Source: Anaerolineales bacterium (GTDB lineage Bacteria; Chloroflexota; Anaerolineae; 4572-78; J111). Taken from it: DNA of 64,000 bases. The notes under the pieces are model-generated. The model was not told where the DNA came from. It made no database searches and was given only the letters and a program-made list of their open reading frames with translations. Positions 36,181 through 45,554 of this stretch are shown piece after piece. Position 1 is the first letter of the stretch; the number at the start of each line of letters is the position of its first letter. The stretch covers positions 1 through 64,000 of the forward strand of contig JABTUW010000007.1 of NCBI GenBank assembly GCA_015075185.1, in the 5' to 3' direction. A program made the position numbers and the translations under genes.

Positions 36181-36209
36181 TGTTGTTAGTTCTTAGACGA
36201 TTTTCGGCA

Positions 36210-36914
36210 ATGAGCTGCGAAAAAGGACCCAACAAAATTGCCCGCATGGCCGGGCAAATCAGCGCCGGCATCACCCAGTTGGCCAATAAAGCGGCTTACT
36301 ACGCTGGGGCCAACTCGCCGCGCCGGGCCTCGGAGCTGGCTATGCTAACCCAGAAGGTCGCTCTGGCCGGTGCGATTGGAGTGGGGGTAATTTTGGCCAT
36401 CCGGGCAGCCCGGCAGCGATGGCGGCAAAACAGCCGGGTCCTGACCGGTTCGCCGGCCTACATCGAGGCAGGCTTCGACCTGGACGCGGGTCAGGCTTTG
36501 ACCGATGAATTCGGCGGCGCCTGTTTAAGCGAGCAGGCCTTGCGAACGGCCCTGGGACCAGGTAGCGGCTCGAAGCCGGTGCTCAAGCTGGACGGCGAGG
36601 ATGATGTTTTTTTGGGCGAGGGGCCAAATGGCCATGTGTATTACTCGCTGCCCGACGATGGGATGGCCCGCGTCGCGGCAGTAGTGCCCCGGCAAGGCCG
36701 GGACAGGGAGCTGGGCCAGGCTCTGGATGCGGCGACGCCAAAATATGTCATTACCGACCTGGTGGCCGATGATGAGTACGTCACCCGCGGCCCGGAGGAG
36801 GCGCGTCACTTCAGCATGGCCCTGGGCAAAGCTGGGCTGGCTGATCTGCTGCAGCCGGGAGACGAGGCCTGGGACAAAGCGCGGAAACCTATTCCACCGG
36901 CCTTATTTGCCTAG
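36210..36914 (+). CDS. MSCE-leader membrane protein next to the integrase
   Basis: 234 aa from ATG 36210, chosen because the M-S-C-E-K-G-P-N-K leader begins there; the frame is open ten codons further upstream. After GQISAGITQLANKAAYYAG comes one membrane segment (VALAGAIGVGVILAI), basic residues, then a soluble domain with LTDEFGGACLSEQALRTAL and DDVFLGEGPNGHVYYSLPDD. No shared module A-C. It is transcribed divergently from the integrase across the palindrome. Confidence 0.65.
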   Translation: MSCEKGPNKIARMAGQISAGITQLANKAAYYAGANSPRRASELAMLTQKVALAGAIGVGVILAIRAARQRWRQNSRVLTGSPAYIEAGFDLDAGQALTDEFGGACLSEQALRTALGPGSGSKPVLKLDGEDDVFLGEGPNGHVYYSLPDDGMARVAAVVPRQGRDRELGQALDAATPKYVITDLVADDEYVTRGPEEARHFSMALGKAGLADLLQPGDEAWDKARKPIPPALFA

Positions 36915-36930
36915 CAGGAGAGACTGTGTA

Positions 36931-37533
36931 ATGAACCATGATTTCAAAGCCTGGATTTTGCGAGCCGGCGCGGCCGGCTTCACGGCGGGCTGCCGGGTCC
37001 TGCAGCAGGACGTGCCCCGCCTCGGCGACCTGGTCGAGGTCCAGAGCAGCGTTACCTTGTTTGGCCTGATCTACGACGTGACCATCCAGGATGACCCGAT
37101 GGTGCGCCAGTTGGTGCTGGCCGATGTGCTGGAGCCGGAGCTCATCCTCGACCAGCGGGAAAACCGGTTGGTGCCCATTGAACTTCACATCCTGTCCGTT
37201 GGCTACCGGCTCGATGGCAGCGGTGAGATCGTGCAGGGCCTGCCGCCCCAGCCGCCAACCAGCCTGGAGGCGCTGCGAGTGTGCAACGAGATCGAGCTGC
37301 GAGCCTTTACCGGCAGCCTGGCCTATTTGCAGTGGGTGCTCAGTACCCCACAGGTACCGGCCGACGAACTCCTGGCGGCACACCTGGTTCGGGCCGCGGC
37401 GGTTCGGGCGCCGGAGGCGCGCACCCTGTTTCTGCTGAGGGTCGGGCGGGAACTGGCCCGGCTGCTCAACGCCGACCTGGTCCGGCTGGAGCGCCTGCTG
37501 AAACGCATTAAACCACGGGAGGCGCCAGCGTGA
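36931..37533 (+). CDS. HAS-barrel-like protein
   Basis: 200 aa from ATG 36931 (CAGGAGAGACTG upstream). The opening VLQQDVPRLGDLVEVQS and TLFGLIYDVTIQDDPMVRQL resembles the HAS-barrel that precedes HerA-type ATPases, here without an ATPase domain. The C-terminal half is helical. It carries no MSCE leader, although it lies between two genes that do, and its stop overlaps the next GTG start. It could be a docking subunit for a HerA/VirD4-type motor (inference). Confidence 0.55.
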   Translation: MNHDFKAWILRAGAAGFTAGCRVLQQDVPRLGDLVEVQSSVTLFGLIYDVTIQDDPMVRQLVLADVLEPELILDQRENRLVPIELHILSVGYRLDGSGEIVQGLPPQPPTSLEALRVCNEIELRAFTGSLAYLQWVLSTPQVPADELLAAHLVRAAAVRAPEARTLFLLRVGRELARLLNADLVRLERLLKRIKPREAPA

Positions 37534-38300
37534 GTTGTGAAAAAGGACCCAACAGGGTCGCCCAACTGGCCGGACAGGTCGGGGCCGGGATTGCCCAACT
37601 GGCCAGCAAGCGTTCCTTTTATGCCGGGGTCGCCGTGGGCGCCGGGGGTACGGTTGGCAGCATGGCCCTGATCAAAGCGATCCGTACGCGGCGGAATGGA
37701 GCCCAGACCGGCGGGCGGCAGCCGGTTCCGGCCGGCCCGGCTCCGGGCCTGCGGGCCAATCCCCAGAAAATTCCTAAAGAGGCACTGCAGAGACCGGGCA
37801 CGCGAGCCAATCCCAAGAAAATCCCCATGGATAAAGCGTCGAACGCCCCGGGCACGCGGGCCAACCCCAAGCAGATCCCGGTGTTGTCCCGCACACCGGC
37901 GGAAACCAAGCTGAAGGCGGAACCCATCCGGATACAGACCGGCAGCGGACAACCGTTCACGCCCAAGAACAGCTACCGGGTGGTCCGGCCGGACGGCACC
38001 GATACCGGCCTGGCCGTCACGCCCTATGTGCGGGAGGGTGAGAACGGCCAACTCGTCGAGGATGATCAGAACTGGGGCGTGACCCATGCCTCAAGCGGCA
38101 GCCTGATCAGCGGCCCGTACCGTAGCGTGTCCCAGGCCCAGGGGCTGGCCACGCAGTTATCGGGGCTACGCTGGACTGCCGCCCGGGTGCCGGCCGAAGA
38201 TGTGAACCAGGCTAAACAGATTATCAGCGCCTACCGGCGCAGCAGCCAGAGCCAGGGAGAGGCCAGTGAGTTGCGAACAGGGTCCGAACAAGATCGCTAA
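37530..38300 (+). CDS. MSCE-leader protein with RANPxKIP repeats and module B
   Basis: 256 aa from GTG 37530, overlapping the previous stop. Leader M-S-C-E-K-G-P-N-R, then GQVGAGIAQLASKRSFYAG, leads into a membrane-like segment. Three repeats follow (LRANPQKIP, TRANPKKIP, TRANPKQIP, spaced about 22 residues) in a Pro-rich linker, then module B: YRVVRPDGTDTGLAVTP, then VEDDQNWGVTHASSG and ISGPYRSVSQAQGLA. Module B recurs at 38266 and 45625. The C-terminus overlaps the next gene by 35 bases. Confidence 0.6.
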   Translation: MSCEKGPNRVAQLAGQVGAGIAQLASKRSFYAGVAVGAGGTVGSMALIKAIRTRRNGAQTGGRQPVPAGPAPGLRANPQKIPKEALQRPGTRANPKKIPMDKASNAPGTRANPKQIPVLSRTPAETKLKAEPIRIQTGSGQPFTPKNSYRVVRPDGTDTGLAVTPYVREGENGQLVEDDQNWGVTHASSGSLISGPYRSVSQAQGLATQLSGLRWTAARVPAEDVNQAKQIISAYRRSSQSQGEASELRTGSEQDR

Positions 38301-39618
38301 ATTGGCTGGCCGGATCAGCGGCGGTATTTCCCAACTGGCCGGCAAACGGGGCTTTTACGCCGGGCTAGCCCTGGGTGGGGCCGGGCTGGTTGGAGCAGGG
38401 CTGGTCGCCGCAGCCCGGCGGCGCAGCCGGAACAACCGCAATAACAGCCAGTCCCAACAGGCTCGACCGGCCCCGGCGTTGGTAGACGCCCGGCAGGTGC
38501 CGCAGTTGGGAGAGCGGGCCAAGGCCCGGCCCCTGGTCTCGATGGCTTTAGGGGAACGTTGCGCCGGCTGCCGGACCCTGGCCGGCAGCAAACCGGGGGC
38601 CTGGTACAACGTCAACGGCCGCACCTACTGCCCGGATTGCGCTCCGGAAGCAGCCGGTCAGGCCGGCGTTGACCTGGTAGCGCCCACAGCCCCGAACCCG
38701 GCCGCGAACTTTACCGGGACGAGCCGCCAACCGGCCGGCCAAACCACCACAGCGGCAACAACCGTCCGGTCACAGCCGCAATATTTACCGGCCGAGCGGC
38801 GAGTCCCGACGAGGCTGACCCCCTCTCGGGTCGGGGTGTATGCCGGCCAGGATAAGGAGGGCCAGCCGCTCTGGTTCGCCGTCAACGGCTACGTGGTCAC
38901 GCGGCCGGATGGGTATGACACCGGGCTGGCCCTGACCCCAGCCTTGAAGATGAGCCATAAAGACGGCGAGGTTGAGGAGGATACCAACCGGTGGTGGGTG
39001 ACCCACATCCCCAGCGGCAAGCATATTCCGGGGGCAGGCGCATACGAGCGCCCGGGGGAAGCCCAGCTCCTGGCCGGTGTGCTAGCCCAATTGGATTGGA
39101 CCCGGGATGAGACGGAACTAACGACCGAGGAGATCCGGCGGGTGGGCGCCACTGTGAGCGCTTTCAACGAAACCCTGGCCGAGGAGACGCTAAGACATGC
39201 CAGAACCGGCTCGCAGACAGAATTGACCACCCGGCGGGCGCCGGCGGACGAGCCGTTGGAAGGCAAGCTGGTGGCCGACGGTTACGGTGGCGTGGCCCGG
39301 GTGTTGGAAGATAACGGCAAGCGGCTGTTTGTCATTGACAGCCTGGGCGAACGGTACGAAGTGGAACGCAGCCAGGTTCGCACCCCCGATGAAGCCGATT
39401 TCGAAGGAGTACGGGTAGCCATGTCTTTCGACCCGACCACCAGACCGGAAGGGAAATGCGCTCTGTGCGGCCGGCCAACCTCGGGCACAGGCGCCGGAGA
39501 GATGTGGTACAGGATGAACTTCAAAACCTTCTGTGAGGGCTGTGCCAGGCAGTACGCCGCCCAGGAAGCTTACCTTATGGAAGGCGAGATCGGCGATGCC
39601 CTGGAGCTGGCCCGGTGA
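38266..39618 (+). CDS. MSCE-leader protein with two zinc knuckles and module B
   Basis: 450 aa from GTG 38266. Leader M-S-C-E-Q-G-P-N-K, then GRISGGISQLAGKRGFYAG, and a membrane segment (LALGGAGLVGAGLVAAARRR). First zinc module: CAGCRTLAGSKPGAWYNVNG then TYCPDC. Module B: YVVTRPDGYDTGLALTP, WWVTHIPSGKHIPG, then an LDWTRDE end. A small beta domain (LVADGYGGVARVLEDNGKR) and a second zinc module (CALCGRPTSG...FCEGC) finish the protein. The gene overlaps its neighbours at both ends. The layout of several small modules on one leader is typical of this family. Confidence 0.6.
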   Translation: MSCEQGPNKIAKLAGRISGGISQLAGKRGFYAGLALGGAGLVGAGLVAAARRRSRNNRNNSQSQQARPAPALVDARQVPQLGERAKARPLVSMALGERCAGCRTLAGSKPGAWYNVNGRTYCPDCAPEAAGQAGVDLVAPTAPNPAANFTGTSRQPAGQTTTAATTVRSQPQYLPAERRVPTRLTPSRVGVYAGQDKEGQPLWFAVNGYVVTRPDGYDTGLALTPALKMSHKDGEVEEDTNRWWVTHIPSGKHIPGAGAYERPGEAQLLAGVLAQLDWTRDETELTTEEIRRVGATVSAFNETLAEETLRHARTGSQTELTTRRAPADEPLEGKLVADGYGGVARVLEDNGKRLFVIDSLGERYEVERSQVRTPDEADFEGVRVAMSFDPTTRPEGKCALCGRPTSGTGAGEMWYRMNFKTFCEGCARQYAAQEAYLMEGEIGDALELAR

Positions 39619-40364
39619 GTTGTGAAAAGAATTCCAACAAGGCTGCCCGGGTGGCCGGGCAGAGCGGCATCAACCAGGCCGGCAGTAAGAGCGGTTTTAC
39701 CGCCGGCGCCACGACCCAGGTCTCCTTTTTTAGCCGGGCCGGGCGCAAGAGCGACGCCAGGCGGCGCCGGAAGCGATCGCAGAAAGCGAATAAGTCCAAC
39801 GGGCGCAGGGCGCAAGTCTCTTTTTTCGAGCGAGACCAGGCCGCCGACGAGCCAAAGAAGGCCCCGGCCTGGACCGAGTCGCTGCCCAGCCAGCGGCAGA
39901 TTTATATCTCACGAGACTTTACCCCGGAGGAGTTGAACAAGCTGGCCGTGCAGCTCCTCCTGGGCGAGGCAGCCACCGCCCGCCATATGCGCGAGCTAAA
40001 CAGCGGCCAATCGCGGGGCATCGGTCACAGCGATCCCCGGCCTATGGATTGGGCCCAGTCGGATCAGCGGCAGTACCAGTTCCTGGTCGAGCAGTTGCGC
40101 CGGGCCCGGCGGGGTAACGGCTACATCGATACCTCGTCCCTGAAGAAAAATGACCTGGTAGAGTTGTGGGAGTTCACCCGCTTTGAGGCAGACCGGGCTC
40201 ACCGGAACATCGACCACCTGACCTCCGGCCTGAGCCATCTGAAAGGGCCGACCGCCGATTACCTGGCCGGAGGACACAAGCTGGAAGCCCGGTTCTATAG
40301 CTTCCTGGCCGATCAACTGGAGCATATCATTCCAGAAGAGGCGCTGGTCCGAGAAAATTGGTAA
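39615..40364 (+). CDS. MSCE-leader protein, helical
   Basis: 249 aa from GTG 39615 overlapping the previous stop. Leader M-S-C-E-K-N-S-N-K, then AGQSGINQAGSKSGFTAG, no membrane segment. Two AQVSFF repeats (AQVSFF-like at about residues 36 and 69) flank a very basic region with RRRRKRSQK. The rest is helical and soluble (FTPEELNKLAVQLLLGEAA, ADQLEHIIPEEAL). The basic part could bind nucleic acid. No shared module A-C. Confidence 0.55.
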   Translation: MSCEKNSNKAARVAGQSGINQAGSKSGFTAGATTQVSFFSRAGRKSDARRRRKRSQKANKSNGRRAQVSFFERDQAADEPKKAPAWTESLPSQRQIYISRDFTPEELNKLAVQLLLGEAATARHMRELNSGQSRGIGHSDPRPMDWAQSDQRQYQFLVEQLRRARRGNGYIDTSSLKKNDLVELWEFTRFEADRAHRNIDHLTSGLSHLKGPTADYLAGGHKLEARFYSFLADQLEHIIPEEALVRENW

Positions 40365-40386
40365 GGACATTCAGAAGGAGTAGGCA

Positions 40387-40440
40387 ATGGACGTCATCGA
40401 CTATCAAATTTTGGGCGACGATAAACGAAGCGGTTGGTGA
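40387..40440 (+). CDS. 17-codon open frame, possible remnant
   Basis: ATG at 40387 after AGAAGGAGTAGGCA reads MDVIDYQILGDDKRSGW and stops. The sequence resembles the first residues of AIM24-type proteins (YxIxGDD), but no continuation was found in any frame. It could be a leader peptide or a deletion remnant. Confidence 0.3.
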   Translation: MDVIDYQILGDDKRSGW

Positions 40441-40473
40441 CCGGAAGGCCGTTTGGCGAAAGGAAGGACGATC

Positions 40474-41760
40474 TTGAGCTGCGAGCGAAGCGCCAACAAA
40501 TTTAGCGGCACGGCCGGGGTCAAAGCCGGGATCAGTGCAGTCCAGGGCAAGTTTAACAGCGCCACCGGCCGGATGATCGGCAGCTTGACCCGGGGAGTGG
40601 GGCGGTCAGCCACGACCACCCTGCGGGTGATCGAGAGCTTTGATGGGCCATCCCTGAACTCCCTGGGGGCCGTGCCGATCGCCCTGGAAGCCGGGGCACT
40701 GGTGGCCTCCATGCGAGCTGGCCGCCGGGAGCAGAAGCTGCCGGAGATGTCTGTGCCGCCCGAAGTGAAAGGGGTTGTGCAGAACGAACCCCAGGAGATG
40801 CCGACCTGGGTGGCCCGTTTTAAGGAGCGGGGCCAGGCCGACCAAAGCGACTCAACCAGGACCCAACAGCAGAGCAGCCGGTCCCGGTCGGCCACAGCCA
40901 ACCGGGTCGCCGAGGAGGTTCGCCGGCGAGCGATTTTGGCCGTAGGGTTGCTGAAGCTGGGCCAGGCGGCCGGTACCTTTGCCGGGACCGGACTGGCCCG
41001 CTTAAGCCGGCGCAGCGAGCCGGGAATTACCGCCGGGCTGGAGCAGCAGTTCTTCTTCCCTGATTCAACCAGGCGGCCGGTCCGGGTATGGCAGTCCCGG
41101 CTGACGCCCCTGTTCAACCGGGTTGATGCCGGGATGAGTGAGGTCCAACGCAGCGAGGGGCTGATGGTTGAATCCCAGGGGCAGACCTGGCACCGGGGCA
41201 CAACGGTTGTCAAAACCACCCAAGGTGAGCGGACTATGACCCACTTGCAGAGCCTGACCATGCCCTCGACCCATTACTACTTCAACCGCCGGCTGTCGGA
41301 TAACGAGACGGTAGGTATCATCACCGGTCAGAAGGGTTTTGAACCCAAGACGTTGGATGGTTACGCCGGGCAGATCAGTGAGGTCGAGTCCCTCTTTCCG
41401 GCCTGGACCCAGACTAAGCGCGGCCTGATCCAGGCTCACCTGCGTTGGAGCAACCGGCCGGCCGGGAGCACTGCCGGAAAGCAACAAAGGATGGTGGCGG
41501 AGAAGCAAACCAACCCGGATGCGATCCATCCCCTGGATGGGGTCAAGACCCAGGTCACCCTGGGCGGCCAGGATTACCCGGCCATGGTCCGGCGGGTGGT
41601 GAGCGGACCCGGAGGCCAGCCCCTGGCCGAGGCGACCTATTACGATAAAGAAGCTGACGCCTGGAAGACGGTCGAAGATGAAGGCGTCCGGGCGCGGCTG
41701 GCCGAGCAGGTCCAGGCCGGACAGATCGAACCCTGGGAGAAAACGGAGGTAAGCCCATGA
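40474..41760 (+). CDS. MSCE-leader protein with modules A and C
   Basis: 428 aa from TTG 40474 (GGAAGGACGATC upstream), where the leader M-S-C-E-R-S-A-N-K begins, then AGVKAGISAVQGKFNSATG. A segment with weakly hydrophobic helices follows. Module A: RPVRVWQSRLTPLFNRV, TWHRGTTVV, RTMTHLQSL, THYYFNRRLSDNE, FPAWTQTK. Module C: LGGQDYPAMVRRVVSGPGG then ATYYDKEADAWKTVEDEG. Module A recurs at 28665, 41757 and 42730, module C at 42730. The stop overlaps the next ATG (ATGA). Confidence 0.6.
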   Translation: MSCERSANKFSGTAGVKAGISAVQGKFNSATGRMIGSLTRGVGRSATTTLRVIESFDGPSLNSLGAVPIALEAGALVASMRAGRREQKLPEMSVPPEVKGVVQNEPQEMPTWVARFKERGQADQSDSTRTQQQSSRSRSATANRVAEEVRRRAILAVGLLKLGQAAGTFAGTGLARLSRRSEPGITAGLEQQFFFPDSTRRPVRVWQSRLTPLFNRVDAGMSEVQRSEGLMVESQGQTWHRGTTVVKTTQGERTMTHLQSLTMPSTHYYFNRRLSDNETVGIITGQKGFEPKTLDGYAGQISEVESLFPAWTQTKRGLIQAHLRWSNRPAGSTAGKQQRMVAEKQTNPDAIHPLDGVKTQVTLGGQDYPAMVRRVVSGPGGQPLAEATYYDKEADAWKTVEDEGVRARLAEQVQAGQIEPWEKTEVSP

Positions 41761-42717
41761 GCTGCGAGAAGAACACTAACAAGGTCGGCCGGATAGCCGG
41801 GGTTAAAGCCGGTATCAGCCAGGCCGGCAGCCGGGTTGGCAACGCCATCGGGGTGATGGCCGGGCGAGCCGGACAGGTGGCCGGCGTCGTGGTGAACAGA
41901 GCCACCCAGGCAGCCGACGCCACCGCTGAAGCGGTTGGGCAGCGAGTGGCCCCGATCTCCAACAAGGTCTTGGGGGCCGTCGACCGGCCTACGACCATCG
42001 CTGCTAACCTGGCCCCGGCTTTGATCGCGGCGGCCAGTGTGACCCAGGCCCGGGTCTACACCACTGGTCCCAGCCAGGGAGCCCGGCCAGGTATGGCTGT
42101 GGCTGTCGGTATGCGAGACTTCAAAGATGTCGCCCGTAATTTGAAAACCATCGGCCAAGTCTCGAAGAAATACCGGCAGGCTCAAATCGCCGCCGGGCTG
42201 GCCGCCGGCGTGGTCGCGGCTGTGGCGGTCAAGCCGGGTACCGAAGAAACAACCCTGGAGCAAGTCAAGCAACGAGGCAAACCGGCCCAGGTTCACTTCA
42301 GCCGGACCCGGCTAACCGGCCTGCTGAACCGGGCGACCGCATGTTGAGCGGGCGGAACGTGGTTTCCAGCGAGGGCAGCCTGGTCCAGACCGGCCGGGGC
42401 AATCTCTGGCACCGAGGTACGACCGTGGTCAAGACCGGCCAGGGAGCAAACCGTTACCCATCTGCGCAGCTGGCCCCGCCGCCGACCAGTCACTATTTCA
42501 ACCGGAAGCTGTCGGATGCCGAAACAGCCGAGGTGGTCTCAGCCAGGCTAAGGCGCACAAGATGCCCAGGTACGTGGGTACAGTCGGGAGTATGGAGCAA
42601 CTGGCTCCGAGCTGGGCCCAGACCAAGCGAACCATGATCCTGACCCGGCTGCACTGGCCCAGTTCTTCGCCCGCCCCCGAATCGCGCTGGACGGTCAAAG
42701 AGGCAGAAGCAGAATGA
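41757..42717 (+). pseudogene. MSCE-leader protein with module A, frameshifted
   Basis: ATG 41757 overlaps the previous stop. Leader M-S-C-E-K-N-T-N-K, then AGVKAGISQAGSRVGNAIG, then Ala-rich helices. The first frame runs out near 42345; module A continues in the next frame (SSEGSLVQTGRGNLWHRGTT, SHYFNRKLSDAE) and again shifts near 42450 and 42545, with the MEQLAPSWAQTKRTMILTRL end in the last frame and a stop at 42715. All parts of module A remain recognisable, so the damage is recent or artefactual. Confidence 0.5.
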
Positions 42718-42729
42718 GCGAGGTGACTC

Positions 42730-43988
42730 TTGTCCTGTGAGAAGAACGGCCGGAAGTTTAGTGACGCCGCCAGACGGAACGGAATCGGTGGCCAGGTCAG
42801 TCGCTATTTGAATACCCTGGGGAGTTGGAGCACCTACCGGGATATCGGCAGCGCCGAGGAGATCCCGGAACGTATTACCCAGGTGACCGGGGCTTACTTC
42901 GGGATCAAGGGGCTGATCGAAGGCATCCTCGCGTAGCCGGAGTATTGGGGGCTATCGTTGGCGTGCATGCTTTGGAGAAGGTCACCGGCGGCATCGCGAC
43001 CACCGGGATGCGCCTGTACGGCCGGGGCCGGCCGGTGGCCAGCTACCGGGGCATCATGATCAGAAAAAGCCCCTTTACCCCCAAAAAAGCCGGAGCCATG
43101 AACCGGTTGACCGGCGGCCGGGTCCTGGAAGCCAACGGTTACTATTTCTTTGAGGGAGGCCGAACCTGGCACTGCCAATCGACCACCTTCCAGTTCGGCG
43201 ATGAACCCCGAACGCTGACCCGGATCAACAGCTTCGTATTCCCCAACGGGAGTACTTCTTTGACCGGCCGGTGGCCGTCCCGGGTGATCGGGAGCCGGCC
43301 GAGGGCGAGAAGACCATTCCGGTTCAGCGGGTCATTGATATGGTTAAAGGGGATGAGGAACCGGATACCATCCCCGGTTTTATCGGCAGTATCAATGAAT
43401 TGGAAGGCCACCCCGCTCAGAAATATCAAGCATATCCTGTTTGCGGCCAACTGGCTGCTGGTGGATCCAGGTGAGCGGGATGGCAGTGACGGGGAATATG
43501 TCGATTACGAGGCCCTGGTCAAGGGGACCCGGCCGGGCGGCACCGACACCGGCAGCGGTGGGGTCTACCGGTTACCCGCCCGGTCAGCAGTTCCTCCTCC
43601 AGCAGCGGCTATTGGCCCTCTACAACCCGTATTCAGATCGAACGGCCAGCACGCCTGAGCCGGTCAGGACATCCTCCCTCCGCAGGCCCAACCTTACGGC
43701 GCTGATTTGTTCCGCTCCGGCTCAGCGGCGAGCCAGACCGGCAATTCATCGCCGGCCGAGCGTTACCGGGATCGGATCCGCATTGGGAACAAGGACTATC
43801 CCCTGGTGGTCAAACGGGTGCTGATGGCGCCCTTCAGCGGCGGGCGCAAGGCGGATGCGGTCTATTACGACGATGAATTGAACCAGTGGCGGGAGGTCGT
43901 CGACGAGGAGGACCGGGTCAACCTGGCTAAAGCGGTGGACGAAGGCCGGCTGTCGGTCGTCGACCCGAATGATTGGCCGAAAACTTAA
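42730..43988 (+). pseudogene. MSCE-leader protein with modules A and C, frameshifted
   Basis: TTG 42730 starts M-S-C-E-K-N-G-R-K, then AARRNGIGGQVSRYLNTLG. The frame ends at 42936 but continues in another (AGVLGAIVGVHALEKVTGG), with a divergent module A (GGRTWHCQSTTFQF, RTLTRINSFVFPNG, then YFFDRPVAV in another frame). Module C is clean at the end: IGNKDYPLVVKRVLM and AVYYDDELNQWREVVDE. At least four shifts. A 40-residue Pro/Ser-rich linker precedes module C. Confidence 0.45.
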
Positions 43989-44031
43989 TACGGTTTAGTG
44001 AATATTTTTGTAAATAACAGGAGGTATCTCA

Positions 44032-44403
44032 ATGGCTACAACAAATGACAACAACAATCTTGGCGTTCAGCCGGATCCGGCGGCCAATCCCGCGGAAGCA
44101 GAGGCAGCCACGGCGCAGGCAGACCTGTTTGACGAATACCCGTTCGTGGTTGATGAGGAGCTGGATTTGGAGGATGAGGCATTTCTGGCCAGCCTGCTCG
44201 ATTACGATGAGCAGCCGCTCTTGTTGGTGGATACCGATCCCGAGCGGGCGGTGGCGCGCCAGAAGGAGTTAATGGATACTGTTTTTGACGGTATCGGCGA
44301 GGAAAGGAAAGAGGAAAAGCGGAATCGGGCTGGCCATGCAACAGCTCGACGTAGAACAAAGGCATGCCTTGCGCCTGCTGCTGATCTACCAGGACCCGGT
44401 TGA
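44032..44403 (+). CDS. Small acidic hypothetical protein
   Basis: 123 aa after an AGGAGG site. The first 85 residues are very acidic with LFDEYPFVVDEELDLEDEAF; the last 30 turn basic, and that part may be a read past a frameshift. No family recognised. It is not an MSCE protein. Confidence 0.45.
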   Translation: MATTNDNNNLGVQPDPAANPAEAEAATAQADLFDEYPFVVDEELDLEDEAFLASLLDYDEQPLLLVDTDPERAVARQKELMDTVFDGIGEERKEEKRNRAGHATARRRTKACLAPAADLPGPG

Positions 44404-45486
44404 GTTGGCAGCTCACCTGGAGCGCTGCCTGGCCGACCCGGCCTACGGCTACGGCGAGCGGGGCGACAACGGCCGGACCATCGCCCTGGCTATGGCCAGC
44501 CTGCTAGCGGAGGATCCGGCCGGGGGAAACCTGGCCGAACTGGCCGCGGCCTGGCTGGCGATGCACCGGGAGTTCCAGCAGCGCGTATTGAGTGGGGTCC
44601 CACTGAGCTTCCGGAGTCTTTTCGACTATGCCGACCTGGACAGTTTCGTGCCCCTACTACAGCGGGTGGGTGATACAACTTGGCGGCTAGGGGTGGAAGG
44701 GACGGTAAATATCGGGACTTTCAGGGTCCGGCCCGCCGTGATTGGCCTCACCTGTGCGACACACCTTTGTCCAATGGCTGGACGAGGATAACGAGAAGTG
44801 GCTGGCCGACCTGAAACGTAAAAGCAACCCGGCTGCCGGACACCATCCTTCGGGCGGGCCTGGGCCGATCGTCTGCGCAAGGAAACCGACCGCATTGAGG
44901 TCGAGGGTGCCCGCATCATCCTGGCCACAGAGCGGCATGATGGAGGACTGGCCGCGCATGATCACCGCTGGCCAACCAGGAAGGGGTTGTTATCGCTCGG
45001 CGAGCCGCTTATCCGGCCATAGCTTTTATGAGCTCGCTTGGGAAGGTGGTTTAGATGTGCGTCGGTTCCGAAATTTCAGGCGACGCGCAACCACGTTCCC
45101 TTTGAACATATTGAACTGGCCACCATCTTGGCCGAGGCCCTGGGGGCCGAGCATGATCTCCATCCGGAGCCGGTCACACCTGGCGAGGTGGAGGCAGCCT
45201 ACCTGCGCCGGATGAAAGCCGGTGGGGCCGAACTGCAGCGCCTCCCCAGGACCTCTCCCTGCCCCACGGTACCGAAGGGCAACCGGCCGCGGCTTACCGG
45301 GTGGGCGAGGTCCAGGTAACCATGCTGTTTGGTGGGCCGGACTTCGCTTATGCCAGGGCCGGCGATCCGGAGGCCGGGATACTCCTGCGCCGCGATGACA
45401 ACCGGGGCGTGATGGTGGCGCTGCCGGTCATATCGCGGCGGACGCGGCGAGGCAGCCCCTTGATGACCACCCGCTGGCAGAGCTGA
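44336..45486 (+). pseudogene. Hypothetical gene, several frameshifts
   Basis: From ATG 44336 (MQQLDVEQRHALRLLLIYQ) the frame is coding-like to about 44700, then TFVQWLDEDNEKWLADLKRK continues in the next frame, IELATILAEALGAEHDLHPE in another near 45110, and VQVTMLFGGPDFAYARAGD near 45310. Together these suggest one protein of about 380 aa. No family recognised. It overlaps the acidic gene. Confidence 0.4.
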
Positions 45487-45554
45487 ACCTCCAAGACAAT
45501 AGGTGGAATCGCAGCCTATGTTCTTGGGCAGCTTGGCTGGCCTGGACGATCAAT

